Assembly (NCBI GenBank): GCA_963827935.1
Contig: CAWHCN010000023.1
Span: 248,001-312,000, forward strand
Origin: DATFNV01 sp963827935
Lineage (GTDB): Bacteria; Planctomycetota; Planctomycetia; Gemmatales; Gemmataceae
Reading direction: 5' to 3'
DNA length: 64,000 bases
The stretch's first letter is position 1. Each line of letters begins with the position of its first letter. A program made the position numbers and the translations under genes. Shown one piece after another: positions 9,401 through 26,051 of this stretch. The notes beneath the pieces are model-generated. The model was not told the origin of the DNA. It did not search any database and worked only from the letters and a program-made list of their open reading frames with translations.

Positions 9401-9809
9401 GTTCCGTGTAGGGCGTGAAAATGAGCAGGAGCTTGTTCGCCGCGCCGTTCCCGTCGGTACAGTCGTGAAATCTCACTTCAGCCGACTGATTGATGAGCAG
9501 GGAGTTGAAGTCGGTGACGCAGTTGCGATGCGCTTCCGTCAGGTGGTTAATCCCCACCACAGCACCATCTGACGCGATGCCAAGGACAAGGAGTCCGCCC
9601 TCGATGCTGGCATTGGCGAACGCCGAGATACATTCCTTGACTAGCCCCTGGAGCTTTTGCACTTGGCTGGGCGACAGGGCCGCGCCGGGGTTGCAGCGGC
9701 CAGCCTCCTTGCGGTCGAAGTGCTGGCACTCGATGTCGCTGTCCCTGGCGACTGTCAGGAACGACCAGAAACGGCTGGGGTCGTCGAAAACTTCGCGCGG
9801 GGTCGGCAT
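6446..9809 (-). CDS. AlbA_2 (Schlafen-type) - ATPase - prokaryotic Argonaute fusion protein
   Basis: The ATG at 9809 follows GGAGGAGGTCGCAGCAC. Residues 25-165 form an AlbA_2 domain (AFANASIEGGLLVLGIASDG at about 63-82). Residues about 310-360 match an HATPase_c_4 ATPase (DEAIVNAVAHRDY, then VRNPGRM). After one extra base near 8572, at residue 412, the frame continues through GLPPPMYRL into N/PAZ-like sequence. A MID domain follows (YYVVKRLLLERGVPCQ; Tyr, Lys and Gln suit guide 5'-end binding), then a PIWI domain from about residue 886 to the C-terminal TPWFL. In all about 1,120 residues. PIWI has FFVGLSY where active Argonautes have an aspartate, so it is probably cleavage-dead. It is the last gene of the minus-strand locus. 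An inactive Argonaute would use a guide to sense nucleic acid and signal through the N-terminal domains. Confidence 0.8.
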
Positions 9810-9995
9810 GTGCTGCGACCTCCTCCGACTCGTGAATGCTGCCTGTTTCTGATCTGCCTGTACAAAATACAATGTCGCGCACCGGGATTCCATCCCATCC
9901 GGGCGAAAATCCGCTTGCGGTCTGTTGTTACGTCGAGCAACTTGGGCATCTGCGGATCGGCCCTCCCCCCTGTGTGGCGGGTCAATGCTCCTGGG
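9810..9995 (-). other. Short gap before the Argonaute fusion gene
   Basis: The 186 bases between the SMC-like gene and the fusion gene contain no supported gene. A separate promoter is possible, but I see no convincing boxes. Confidence 0.3.
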
Positions 9996-11940
9996 TCAGA
10001 AGCGGGCCCTGAGGAGCAAGCCCGCCTCGTCGCGGGCATCCAGCGTCAAGCGAGTGTACGGTTCACCGGCGACCTGGGCAGGCGGTGGCGTGGTCGTCGT
10101 CACGATGTACTGGAAGGAGGGCGGCGCTGGCCGAAGGTTCGCTCCAGCTCCAAGGCCAGCATGAAGATGCGCTCGTAAAGGATGGACTCCATGTCGGCTT
10201 CCTTGGGGCTGTCGTGGATCAAGAGCCCCGGCAGGTGGCCCACGCCGCAAACGTTCGCAGTCAGGCAAGCAAGGTCAAGACCGAGCACGGTTGCAAGCGT
10301 CGCAAGGGCGGCTCCGTTAGCGGGGACCGATTGGCCGGGGGCTGGATGAAGGCCCCGTGCGTCAAGTCGGATGGCTCCTCCGGCGTCCGGCCCAACCAGC
10401 CGTTTTAGCGTCCAGTCGAAATACCGGGAGAGTCGGCGGTGCTTGTTGGCCTGGGCGCCGGCGCGGACTCTTGCCGCTCGCGCGACTCCCGAATCGTCCG
10501 CTCCAGTCGGTCTACTCGCCCCTGTTCGGCGTCGCGGGCTCGGCGTGCGGCCTGATAGTCGTTGACCTCCTCCATCAAGAGCTGCCAGCGTCCGATCTCT
10601 CGGAGCGTCCCGGCGATGTTCCCCTCGCGGCGTCTTCTGTCCAGCACATACCGCGCCTCGGCTTCGGCGTGTTGCTGCCTCAGGGAAGGAAGTTGTTCCT
10701 CCAGCTCGGCGATTTGCTCGTTGTGCCGGACAAGGACGCCCTCCAGGTCGGTAATCCTGACCTCGCGTTCGGGGTCGGCCATTCCATTCCTGCGATTGGC
10801 GGGCTTGAACGGACATTCGGGCAGCGGACAGTTCCAGCGTGGCTCGAACGTTGCGCGGTAGTCCGCTTCACTGCTGTCCCGCCGTTGTCGCAGTTCTCCC
10901 TCTGCTTCCTGCCGAATACCGCACAAGCGTTCCAGGTCCCTCGTGACAAGGGCGACCGCCTGCGCTGCTCGTACCGCCTCGTCGTGGAGCCGCGACACCA
11001 GTGTGTCGTCGGTAAAGTCCGTCAGAAGAGCTTCCAGGCTCTGGATTCGTTGCTCGGCCGCTTCTCTGGCCCGTGCCGAGAAGAAGTCACCGGGCAAGTC
11101 GTCGTCGCCGAAACCCAATCGGGTACGCAGTGCAGGCAGGGTTGAGTTGATGAAGGAGGTGTGGCGAGCGATCTCCCTCTCGGCGTCGGCCTGCTGGCGG
11201 AGGAGTCGCTGGCGCTCAACGCTCAGGGCGATCTCACTGGACCCGAGCAGTCCCATCGCCCAGCGCATCAACAGGCTGGCGTCGTCACGTTGCAGCCTGG
11301 CAGTCCCGGAATTCGCGTCCACGCTGCGCCATTCGTTGTAGTGCTGATAGCTGCATTCCTGGTCCCGCGCCAGCCATGCCAGCAGGTCGAGCCAGCGGGC
11401 GGTATGGTTGGCGATGGGCAGCTGCAGCTCCGGCAAGTCGCCCGTTGTGATCTGCGCGAGGAGTTCAAGGAATACGCCGAATCGTTGCAGGTTGCTCGAC
11501 TCGCTGAGCCCCGCGTGCCAGTCGTCGTCCGCAACGGCCCACGACGCGCTTGCGGGGCCATCGCGTAACGGTCGTGCTACGACCCAGTGCTGACCCGCGA
11601 GTGTGATTTCGGCCAGGACGTATGCGCCGGGAAGTGTCAGGACTATCCGGTTGAGTACCGTCTGAATAGCAAATCGGCTTTCACCGAGGCAATATCGGAG
11701 TAGGCGCGTCAACAAGGTCTTGCCGACGCTGTGGCCGATGGGCCGGGCTTCTCCAGACGGACGCTCGACCACACGAATGACGTTGAGGCCGAGGCGAAAC
11801 GGAACGTCGCGGATGACGACGGGAGCCGCAACCCGTTCCTTCACGATGACAAGGCGACGAATCCAGACGATGGGTTCGGTCTTGTCGGTCGCGGGCTCAA
11901 TGGGCACGTCCTGGTCAGGAAACAAGCTCATAGGTTTCAT
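9996..11940 (-). pseudogene. SMC/Rad50-like coiled-coil ATPase, two frame breaks
   Basis: The first ATG at 11940 (MKPMSLFPDQDVP) lies inside the end of the methyltransferase gene, giving a 26-base overlap. A second ATG is at 11931. An N-terminal Walker A variant reads GHSVGKTLLTRLLRYCLGES. A long coiled coil follows, with CPLPEC near its middle, reminiscent of a Rad50 zinc hook. The C-terminus carries a Walker B/D-loop block (LPGLLIHDSPKEADM). This is the plan of SMC-type ATPases that bind DNA ends or tether complexes. Frame breaks occur near 10440 and 10130; the last piece ends DEAGLLLRARF at 9996. The product would be about 647 residues. The overlap with the methyltransferase implies a shared operon. 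Confidence 0.75.
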
Positions 11941-13697
11941 TGACGATCTCTTGCACCTCAACCTGCGCCCGATCTTCACCCAGCTTCTCAATCGCCTGGA
12001 GCGTTTCCTTCACCCTCGCCAAGTCTTCGAATGGCGCCTTATCTGTTGCGGGGGCTTGCGTACCGAGCCGGAACACCTGCTGATCGCGGAGCGTCTCGAC
12101 GGCGACGAAGTGCCCGATCTCCATGTCGCTCAACAGGCCGTCCAGTCCTCGAACAAATTCCGGCGAACGCTGGAGCTGTTTTTTTTCCGTCGCAGGCAGA
12201 GGCTGTTCGAGGATCGCGTGTCTGGCCGCGTCGTTGAGCATCAAGACGATCGCCGGCTCCAAAGCGGCACGGGCAACGGGCTTGTTCCACGCTCGCAACA
12301 ACAGAACGATGTATGACACTACGCGCATAATCTTGATCGCATTGCGGGTTGGGACGAGGTCCGCCTTTTTTGGGGGGTGAGCGACGCGTGCGTCGCCAGG
12401 AGGGGGGTCGAGGCGTGTCTGGTACGGCTTGCCGGTGCGGACGGCTTCGGCCATCGCATCGTAGATTTCAAAGATGACCCGCTTCGTGCGGTACTCGCCG
12501 TACATCTGTTCGTTCTTCCTCTTCACCACCAGGAACGCCTCCATGATGAAGCCAACGTCGTCCTTGCCGATGCCGTAGAGGTGGAAGAAGGCGGCGTCGA
12601 GTTCACAGCGGAGGAGGAAGCGGCGGTCAGCGTCCCAACGGAACGGCGGGCCGGCATAACCGCAATCCACCGCGAAGGCCTGCATGTCCCAGGCAGTGTA
12701 GACCAGTTCAAGGACACGGGGTAACAGCCACGCCATCAGAGGAATTCCGCTTGCCCATGAGGTTTCTTGGTCGTATGTGGCTGGATGGAGTATGGGGAGT
12801 TGCTTCAAGATGAAATAGCCCATCGAAGTGCCGCCCATCTTCTGCCGCACAATGTAGTCGGTGACGAAGCTGTTGAAGTTGGCCAGCAGCATGGCACCCC
12901 GGCGACCTTCTTCATGAAATCCGAGAACCGGCAGCTTACGCGATGCAGGAAAACGTGGGATGGCTGTCGCGATCAGCGTGCGGGTATCTGTGGGGCGGGC
13001 GACATCCCGGTAAGCGAGGAACCAGTCAGGTTGATATTCGTATTTTGTCATCAGCGAAGAAAAGAATGCCTCCTCCACCCAGTAGCGCGGAAAAACCTCG
13101 AATTGTGGATCGGAGTGCTGAGCCGCTTCCACTTCTTTCACTTCGTCCAGTGGTCCGTAGGTGGCAAAGCGATGGTCATAAGCATTTATCAGCTTGCTCT
13201 CGGATACTGGTACGCAACGACGTGCGTCTTTGATCCACTTGTTACCATGTTGCTCGTACCCCTCTCGCTGACATCGCTCTCGCGTGCAGAGCAACTGAGC
13301 GTGGTCGCTGTAGTCCACAAGTCGGAGGTAGTAGGCTCCCCAGGGGTTCGATTGGGGTTTGCTCTCTCGCACAAGCACAGGAACACGTTGGTAGATTGAC
13401 TTGGATAGCTCGGCGTCGCGACGCGAGCGAAATACTGGGCAAGTGAGGGTGTTCGGATTGAGAAGGGCCAAGTCCGCTTCGGACAATGCGAACCGCCGTT
13501 CTGGGTCCGCAATGTCGTCGGTTGTGTGCGCATTGAAGACGAACGCCGTGCCTTGGACCGCTGGGCGGCTGGGGCCTGTGAGAGTGAGCAGGCAGAATGG
13601 ATTTCGGCTATCAGTATCCGGGAAAAGCAGGCGGATTTCAAAGAAGCTGAACAAGCTCACCAGCGTTCGTGTCCGCATCAAGTCCCGAAAGAAGATT

Positions 13698-15064
13698 GGC
13701 TCTTCGCGTTTTTTAGTGGGTAACTTTCGGCCCAGGAAGGGACAAATCCCCTGCTTTCCCCGAGGAAAACCGCCTTCCCCGCGGAGCAAAAAGCTGCCAT
13801 GCTGACACGATGGCCATCTTCAAGCTGCTCCATGACCTCTACCGGTTTCCTGGCTTCGTCCCTCTGGCCCAGGTCCGGGGCCTCTTCGGGGACCCCCACG
13901 CCGTCGTTATCACCCTGCGGCGCTGCCGAAAAAAACGCGCTGCGGCGTCTGCGGCCAGGAGTATTACAGCCACTACGACAAACGGACCCGACGCGTCCGC
14001 GATCTCTCCTGCGGCGACAAACGCGTCTACCTCACCTTCCGCCTCCGCCGCGTCCAGTGCTCACGGTGTGGCGGCGTGAAGAACGAGGGCCTCGACTGGC
14101 TGGCCGACAACCCGCTCTATACCAAGCGGTTCGCCTTCTTCGTGGGCCGCCGCTGTCGCCAGACGCCCATCAAGGAGGTGGCCGAAGAACTCTTCCTCGA
14201 TTGGCACGCCGTCAAGGAGTTGGACAAGCAGTACATGCGCGCGCAGCTTCGCCGGGTCGGCACCCCGGCGCCCCGGGTCATCGGCATCGACGAAATCGCC
14301 GTCGCCAGGGGGCACCAGTACCGCATCGTCGTCAGCGACCTGGAGCGTGGTCGTCCCATCTGGTTTGGCGGCGTGGACCGTTCCGAGGCCAGCCTGGACG
14401 AGTTCTTTGCCTGGCTGGGCCCAGAAAAATGCGGCAAAATCCGCGTGGCGGTCATGGACATGTGGCAGGCGTTCCGTAACTCCACCCTCAAGGAGGGGAA
14501 CGCTCCCCAGGCCACGATCGTGTACGACAAGTTCCACATCCTGATGCACCTGGCCGAGGCGATGGACCAGGTGCGCAGGCGGGAATACGCCCGCGTGTCG
14601 GGCAAGGACCGGCGCTTCATCAAAGGGCAGAGGTACACGCTTTTGTCTCACTGGGAAAACCTCAACGCCACGGGGCGGGAAGCCCTGACGCTGTTGTTCA
14701 AGGCCAACCGCCGGCTGAACAAGGCGTACCTCCTCAAGGAGTCCTTCGATCAGCTCTGGGACTACTGGAGCCCCGGCTGGGCCCGGCGTTTCTTCGACCA
14801 GTGGCGTGCCGCGTTGCGCTGGCAACGTCTGGAGCCCTTCGAGCGCTTCGCCCGCATGGTGGCAGCGCACTGGGACGGGATCGAGGCCTATTGCCGCGCG
14901 GAGAACAAGGTGCCGTTGGGTTTCGTGGAAGGCATCAACAACAAGATCCGTGCCATCCAGAGGCGGGCGTACGGCTTCCGGGATGAGGAGTACCTCCGGC
15001 TGAAAATCCTGACCTGCATGCTCCCAAAACTGTGAAAAGTACCCACCAAAAAACGCGAAGACCC
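13698..15064 (+). mobile_element. ISL3-like insertion sequence, 1,367 bases
   Basis: The left end GGCTCTTCGCGTTTTTT and the complement of the right end, GGGTCTTCGCGTTTTTT, form terminal inverted repeats that continue into GTGGGTA. The 8-base target duplication AGAAGATT is at 13690-13697 and 15065-15072, as expected for ISL3. It carries one transposase gene and interrupts the DrmMI-like methyltransferase gene. Confidence 0.95.
13810..15035 (+). CDS. ISL3-family transposase with a poly-A -1 frameshift site
   Basis: Frame 0 starts at ATG 13810 (MAIFKLLHDLYRFPGF). It reaches CGA AAA AAA CGC at 13927-13938 and then becomes nonsense. A -1 shift on the seven A (13929-13935) continues as RCGVCGQEYYSHYDKRTR, giving a zinc-binding region (CGVCG ... 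CSRCG). The DDE catalytic domain follows, with IGIDEIAVARG and VMDMWQAFRNS. The C-terminus includes VEGINNKIRAIQRRAYGFR, a hallmark of ISL3 transposases. The protein is about 408 residues. The frameshift may be programmed. Confidence 0.9.
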
Positions 15065-17718
15065 AGAAGATTTTCGTCGTATCATCGGTTGCAATGCCTG
15101 AAGGGACGATACAGCCGACCCGCCCGGTCGGATTGATGAACATCCGGTTCATCTCGGCGAACAATGTGTACGTGTTTACGTCGCCACGCCCGCAGAGTGG
15201 ATAGCGGCCCGAGTGGCGTACCAAATGGCTCTCGCCTTCGGCTCGCCGACAGTCATCAATGAACGCTCGATACAGCGGCGGATCTTTGTCGGCCAATTCT
15301 GCAATCATCCGACGACGTTTGGCGGCCGGAGCTTGGGCAATGTCGGGACGGCGCTGCGCGAACCACTCCTGTTCTTGTAGTTTGATACGCTCCCACGGCG
15401 GGTTGCCCAAGACTACATCAAAGCCGCCGCTCCAGCCAGTCGTTTCGTTCTCAGGCTCCTCATCATGGCCGGGCACGCGGAATACGTCGGGGAAGGCCAT
15501 GTGCCAGTGAAAGAACTCGTACTGGCTCGCCAATCGCTGAATCTCATCGCGCATCCACGGGGTTAGGTGATGCGGGCTGCGCTCGACCTGACGGAAGATC
15601 CGCTCGGTGATCGAAAAATCGAACGTCCGGTCCTTCCGCCAGACGAACGCGGCGCACCAAGAGTCCGCCCACAGGCGCCCGAACTGATACCCGCTGGAAT
15701 GGACCAACTCAGCGTAACGGTCCTGTTTGCGTTGCACTGCGGCCAGCGTGTCGTCCGACTCCTGCTCCAGGCTTTCCATCACAGTTGCCAGGTCGCCCAT
15801 CCGGTTCCACGGAGCGTCGTCGCCGTCGAACAAGTTGCGCTGTCCCCGGCACTCGTCATGGTTCTGCTTCTTGAACCCGCGACAAAGAACCCTGTCGTCA
15901 CCTTCTATTGGCTCGAACGCTTTGTCGATGATGCCCTGCGACAGCAGCGCCGGGGTCGCCCCGAGCAGGCTGTTGCCGCACTGTACGTGGTGGTCGAGGA
16001 AGGACAGCGGCTTGCCGGGCGTGAGCGCCTCCATCCACAACGCCACCTTGCATAGTTCTACCGCCATCGGGTTGATGTCCACCCCATAGACACAGTGGCC
16101 GATCACGTCCCGAAGCGCGGTGCTAACTGCTTCCGGCGGGGGTTCCTCCTCGCCGGTGCGGACGCACGCGAGCTGTTTGGCGATCCGGTGGGCAGCGGCG
16201 ATCAGGAAATGACCGCTACCACACGCCGGGTCACAGACCTTGAGACCGAGGATTGCGGCTTCTGCGCCCGGCTTCCGGGCAGCCTCCTTCAGCACTGGAT
16301 CAAGGGCGGAGTCCAGCAGGCAGGTGATGAGGCTCGTCGGCGTGTAGTAGCTGCCCGTCGTTTTCCGCTCGTTGCCGCTGGTTGAGCGTAACTCGAAGGT
16401 GGCTGCTTCGGCATGAAACTGAGGATGCAGCTCCAACAGCGATTCGTAGATGCTGCCCAGTTCCTCCGACCCCAGGTTGCGGTAATCCACCGGGCGCAAC
16501 GCCTGGCCGTCGCTAGTCAGCGCCAGGGCGCGGATCGCTGCGAGCAGATCAGCATTGGCAAGATGGCAGCCCTCAAGGTCGGGGACCGCCTGCGGCGAAA
16601 ACAGGAAGCTACCCAGCGCGGGGAGGCCAAGTTCGGGGCATCCCGTTGTGCTACCGAGCTTTTCCATCACCAGCGACAACATCTGATAGAGGTCGGTGTG
16701 CTGCGTGCCGCGCAGCCGCTCTGCCTGCTGGCGAAGCCGCGCTGCCGAGTAGAAGCGGCGGTAATGGTTGCGGGCTACCTCTCTGGAAAGCGGATTGAAG
16801 AGCAGTTCGCGGTCTTCTGCGACGAACAGGAACAGTAATCGATACACCAGGCGCAGTAGTTGTCGGTAGTATTCCTGGGCATCCAGTTTCCCCGACCGTA
16901 GTTGGTTGCGGAGCTGGAGGTTGGCCGGGCAAGCCAGGAAGCCGCTGCCCAAGGCGGCGATGGCTTGCTCAACCCCGCCGCGCAACTGGTCCAGCACCCG
17001 CAGTCCGTGCTGCTGGGCCGCCTTTGACCATTGCTCCAGCCAGCATTCCTGTGGCTTGTCGGCTTCAACGCGGGATTGGTGACAAAGCCGCCAGAGCAGT
17101 GAGAAGTCAGGGTAGATCTTGCCGTCGAACATCGCCTGCACGTCGAACTCGACGTAGGCCTGGCGGGTCAGGCGGATGTTATCGCGGAGGATGCGGAACC
17201 TGAACCCGTTGCTGACAAAGCCCCAGAGATGGGCTTTGGAGCGATTGAGGAACTCCTGCACAAGACTGTGGGAACTGGGACTCCCCGCCGTCCGCTTGTC
17301 CAGGTCCATCCGGCAGCCGGCGAAATGGATGGGAACATGCCCCCAGACATGCGATACGGGGTAATACTTTTCCTGGACGGAGAAGGCGTCTTTGAGCGGT
17401 TGCAGACGCCCGTAACCAAACTCCTGAAACATCGGCAGCAACCAGCGCTCCCTTGTGGTGCCGACGCCGAGATCAGTCGAGGAGAGCTTGTCCGAGGCGG
17501 CGCGGAACGACGCCCAGGCACTCTGAAGCCGATTCCACGCCCGGTTGGTAGCTTCGTTGAGCTTCTCGCCTTCGATCAGGTGGTACGACGAGGGGGTCAT
17601 CCCCGGCAAGCCGTTTTCCCCAGAGGCGATGCGCTGTAACAGGTCGGCAGGCAGGATCGCCCCTTCTGTGCGGACCGTCGGAAATCGGTCGGAGGACCGC
17701 GTCGGCATGACAGGCTCC

Positions 17719-20531
17719 TCAGACCTTCGGCAGGTAGATGTAGACACCCAGAACGTCGGGCGGCAGTTGCGGCTCGACGCGATGGCTGACCCCCTTGGCG
17801 CGGCTGGCCGTGCGCACCCGGCGATGTGCCTCAAGCAACTCCGCGCCCCGCTCGCGGGCGCGATGCTCCAGATGAGGCCGGAGGCTGTCGAATCCGTCCA
17901 GCATCGACCGGAGGAAATGGGCCGCCTGATCGGGTGCCACGTTGGCTTCCGGCGTGGCTTGCAGGAGTGATTCCGCATTCTCAGCAGGCAGCCATTCGGC
18001 ATTCTGGGGCGACCCTGCGAACGCTAAAACAAGGCAATCCTCGGCCAGCAGGGGCCGTTCCTGGTCGCCTTGCTTCGTGACGATGTGGAAGCGCAGCCGG
18101 ACCAGCAGGACCGTGGTACGGCGCGTAACCTGGCTGGTGCGCGTCACGCCACAGCGCCGGGCCACGCACTCCAAGAGCGGGTCGAGGGCGGCGTTCAGGA
18201 CGTGGTTCGCCAGCCTTTCCACCAGCGGATGCGTTCGGCCAAGGTGAAACTGGCCGGAACTGACCGGCAACTCGAACCGGGCCGCGAACCGGGTTGGTAC
18301 GCCCAGCGTGTCGCGTAAGGCACGCGGCGTCTCGGTCAAATCGACCTGAATCGTGTCGCTGCCGCTGACGTTTGCTTTGTAGGCCGCTAGCGCCGTTCGG
18401 GTGAACGCAGCCACATCCACCCCGGAGCCGGTGGCGTCACGGGCGGCTTCAATCTCGCGGACCACTTCTTCCACCTTGATCGCTTCCTGTGCGAACATCG
18501 TGCGCGAGCGTTTCTCCCGTTCTGACGCCGCCTCCCATTGCTGGTACAGGTCGTTGCGGTCCTCCTCGGTGAAGAACTCGTCAAACAACGTGCCTTGGGT
18601 TGGCTTGCCCTGGCCGCGCAGCATCAAGCCCTCGAAGACGGCCTGGATAATCTGAGCGCTGTCGGTCGGCAGCGGCACCGAGATGCCCAGCGAGTTACGG
18701 ATGGCCCGGTGTTTCCGTAGCAGCACGTCGAGGACGATACCGTCAATCTGGTTGTCCGTGCCGTAGTAGGTCAGCGCCCGCACCTTCGGGCTGGGCTGGC
18801 CGTAGCGGTCCACGCGGCCCTCGCGTTGCTCATGACGGGTCGGATTCCACGACAGGTCATAGTGGATGACGGCGCTGAAGTATTGCTGGAGATTGATGCC
18901 CTCGCTCAAACAGTCGGTGCAGACCAGCACTCGTTTGTCGGCCTGTGCGAGCTGGGCAACCCGGTCCTCTCGCTCAACGGGCGGCATGAGGCCGGTAACG
19001 GCGACGACTTCCACGCCTTTGAGCTTGTCCCGCAGTGCCGCCGCCACGTATTCCGCCGTGGGGATGAAGCGGCAAAACAGGATGGGCTGAAAGCCGTCGC
19101 GCAGCAGCGCCTCCACCAGGGGGATGACCTTCTGGAGCTTGGCATCCTTGCGGCCTTGGAGCGCTTCGGCGGCGCGGGCCATTGCCAGTAGCCGCGAGCG
19201 GAGAGGACCAGACTCGTCTTGATCCTCCCCCGGATCGCTGCCGGGAGCCAGGTCCATTGCCTCGCTCGATTCTTCCTCCACAAGGTCCAAAACGGTGCGG
19301 CGGCCGATCGCGTCGGCCTCATCCGGTGTGTCCGTATCGGCACTGGCGGCGCGGGTGCGTAGCGTGGCGGCTGCGGCGGCTGGGCTGGAAGCCATCGAGC
19401 GGAGCAGGGCCAGAGCCGACCACCAGCGCACGCGCTGTCGTTGCGGCGTGCCTATGGCTGCCGGGTCGGTGACCGTTTCGCGGGCGTACTCCAGCACTTG
19501 CTGAAAGAGCCGTTTGTACTCCGGCGAGAGTTTATAGTTCTCCTCGGCTTCCTCGCGTTCTGGAAACGGCGTGTCGGCCTGCAAGTAATGGCGGATGTCG
19601 CCGCGGCGGCGCTGGATGAAATGGGCTGCGAGCCGGCGCCGGTGGTGTTCGTTGGCGGCGCCGCTCATGTCGTCAGGCAGGTTGGCGAAGTCGGGGTCAA
19701 GCAGGGTCAGAAGCGACCGGAAGGCCGCCTCCTTGCCGCTGTGCGGCGTGGCCGTAACCAGCAGAACATGTCGCTCCGGGTCGGCGGCCAGGCCGCTAAC
19801 AAGTTGATGCCGCTGGTGACGGGTGCCGCGGCCGTCGCCCGCCCAAACGCAGGTATGGGCTTCATCGACAATCACCAGTTCGGGGCAGGCCCTCAGGAAG
19901 TCGTCGCGGCGGCGGTCGGACTTGATGAAGTCGGTCGAGACGATTACATAGGGATGCCGCTCGAAGATAGACTGCCCCAGGCGACACGCCCGCTCCAGGC
20001 GCGTGACGGTGCCGGGCAGCACCAATTCGGCATCCAGGTGGAATTTGGTACTCAATTCGGCCTGCCACTGTTCCGCGATCTGCGGCGGGCAGAGGACGGC
20101 AAAGCGATTCACTTCGCCACGGTCGATCAGTTCCCGCGCGATCAGCGCCGCCTCGATGGTCTTGCCGATGCCGACATCGTCTGCGATCAGCAGCCGTACC
20201 GGGTCAAGTTTGAGGGCCAGCAGCAGCGGGACGAGTTGGTACGGACGAGGCTCGACGGCGAGCCGTGCGAAGCAGCGGAACGGCCCGGCGCTGGAGCGAA
20301 AGCCGAGCCGCATGGCATCTCGCAGGAGCCGACAGGAGCGGTAGTCGCCCAGTTGGGAGGAGTCGGGCAGCGCGAAGGAAGCAGCTTCTACGCGCTCAAG
20401 AGGCAGGTAGATGCCCGCCACTTCGTCCTCGCCGCCGCCCAGAGGTCGCACGACGACCATGTCATCCGAGGACTCCGGCAGGACCACCCATTCCCGGCCT
20501 CGGGCCCGCACCAGCGATCCGATGGCGAAGC

Positions 20532-20535
<4 letters not shown>
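17719..20535 (-). CDS. SNF2-family helicase, DrmD-like
   Basis: An intact 938-residue protein. Helicase lobe 1 has Walker A LLIADDVGIGKTIEAALIAR, the DEAH box VIVDEAH and motif III LLVTATPHSG. Lobe 2 contains VCTDCLSEGINLQ and then HEQREGRVDRYGQ (motif VI). These are the marks of SNF2-type DNA translocases such as the DISARM protein DrmD, which is of similar size. The start overlaps the upstream helicase stop as ATGA, and the methyltransferase gene follows after 10 bases. This is a translationally coupled operon. It probably moves on incoming DNA using ATP. Confidence 0.9.
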
Positions 20536-25714
<5,179 letters not shown>

Positions 25715-26051
25715 GGCGGCCCCCCGAGTCCGCCATCGAACGACTTCCAATCAGTATGGCGATGGCGTCTCGATGCTTTCTGGCGACGACGCAACAGTCC
25801 GTCCAGGACGAGTTAGCGTGCCCACTTGTTCTATCCTTCCGCCGAACGGCTGCCAGGGACGACGCCCGTCGCCGGGCCGATCACGTGCGCCGGGGCATGG
25901 CTGCATGACGGCAGTGAGGAGTAGCCTCCGGGGGCAGCGCTGGCGGGATTGGCGGATGTCGGTCTTGTTGAATGCCGTTTATGGTCATTGCCTATTTCGC
26001 CCTCGTGTGAGAGACGGGGTTGCGTTTGGGCGAAGCGTCCCTCGGCAAGAC
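25715..26051 (-). other. Intergenic region upstream of the DISARM-like operon
   Basis: These 337 bases should hold the promoter of the helicase operon. A 35-residue frame (MTINGIQQDRHPPIPPALPP) starts near 25983 on the minus strand after a weak ribosome-binding site, and could be a short regulator or leader. Inverted arms TTCGCCC and GGGCGAA lie around 25999-26035. None of this is strong. Confidence 0.3.

Larger units (their letters stand above)
11915..17708 (-). pseudogene. Large adenine-specific DNA methyltransferase (DrmMI-like), split by an insertion sequence
   Basis: The start at 17708 (MPTRSSDRFPTVRTEG) follows GAGGAGCCTGTC, 10 bases after the SNF2 gene stop. SAM-binding motif I reads DPACGSGHFLIAAAHRIAKQ and catalytic motif IV reads VVLGNPPWERIKLQ, as in N6-adenine enzymes. 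Long N- and C-terminal extensions are typical of large stand-alone methylases such as DISARM DrmMI or BREX PglX. An ISL3-like element at 13698-15064 splits it after ...TTKIFF. Removing the element and one 8-base duplication leaves 4,419 bases, exactly 1,473 codons, and reads DDTTKIFFRDLMRTRTLVS. The gene is otherwise unbroken, so the insertion is probably recent. Confidence 0.85.

Noticed and set aside
8292..9572. A 426-codon plus-strand frame across the Argonaute fusion gene
   Set aside because: It is antisense to AlbA_2 and ATPase motifs that are clearly coding on the minus strand, and it has no recognisable motif.
11915..13789. Treating the right part of the split methyltransferase as a separate gene starting near 13789
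   Set aside because: Its first codons lie inside the insertion sequence, and the frame joins exactly to the left part once the insertion and one duplication are removed.
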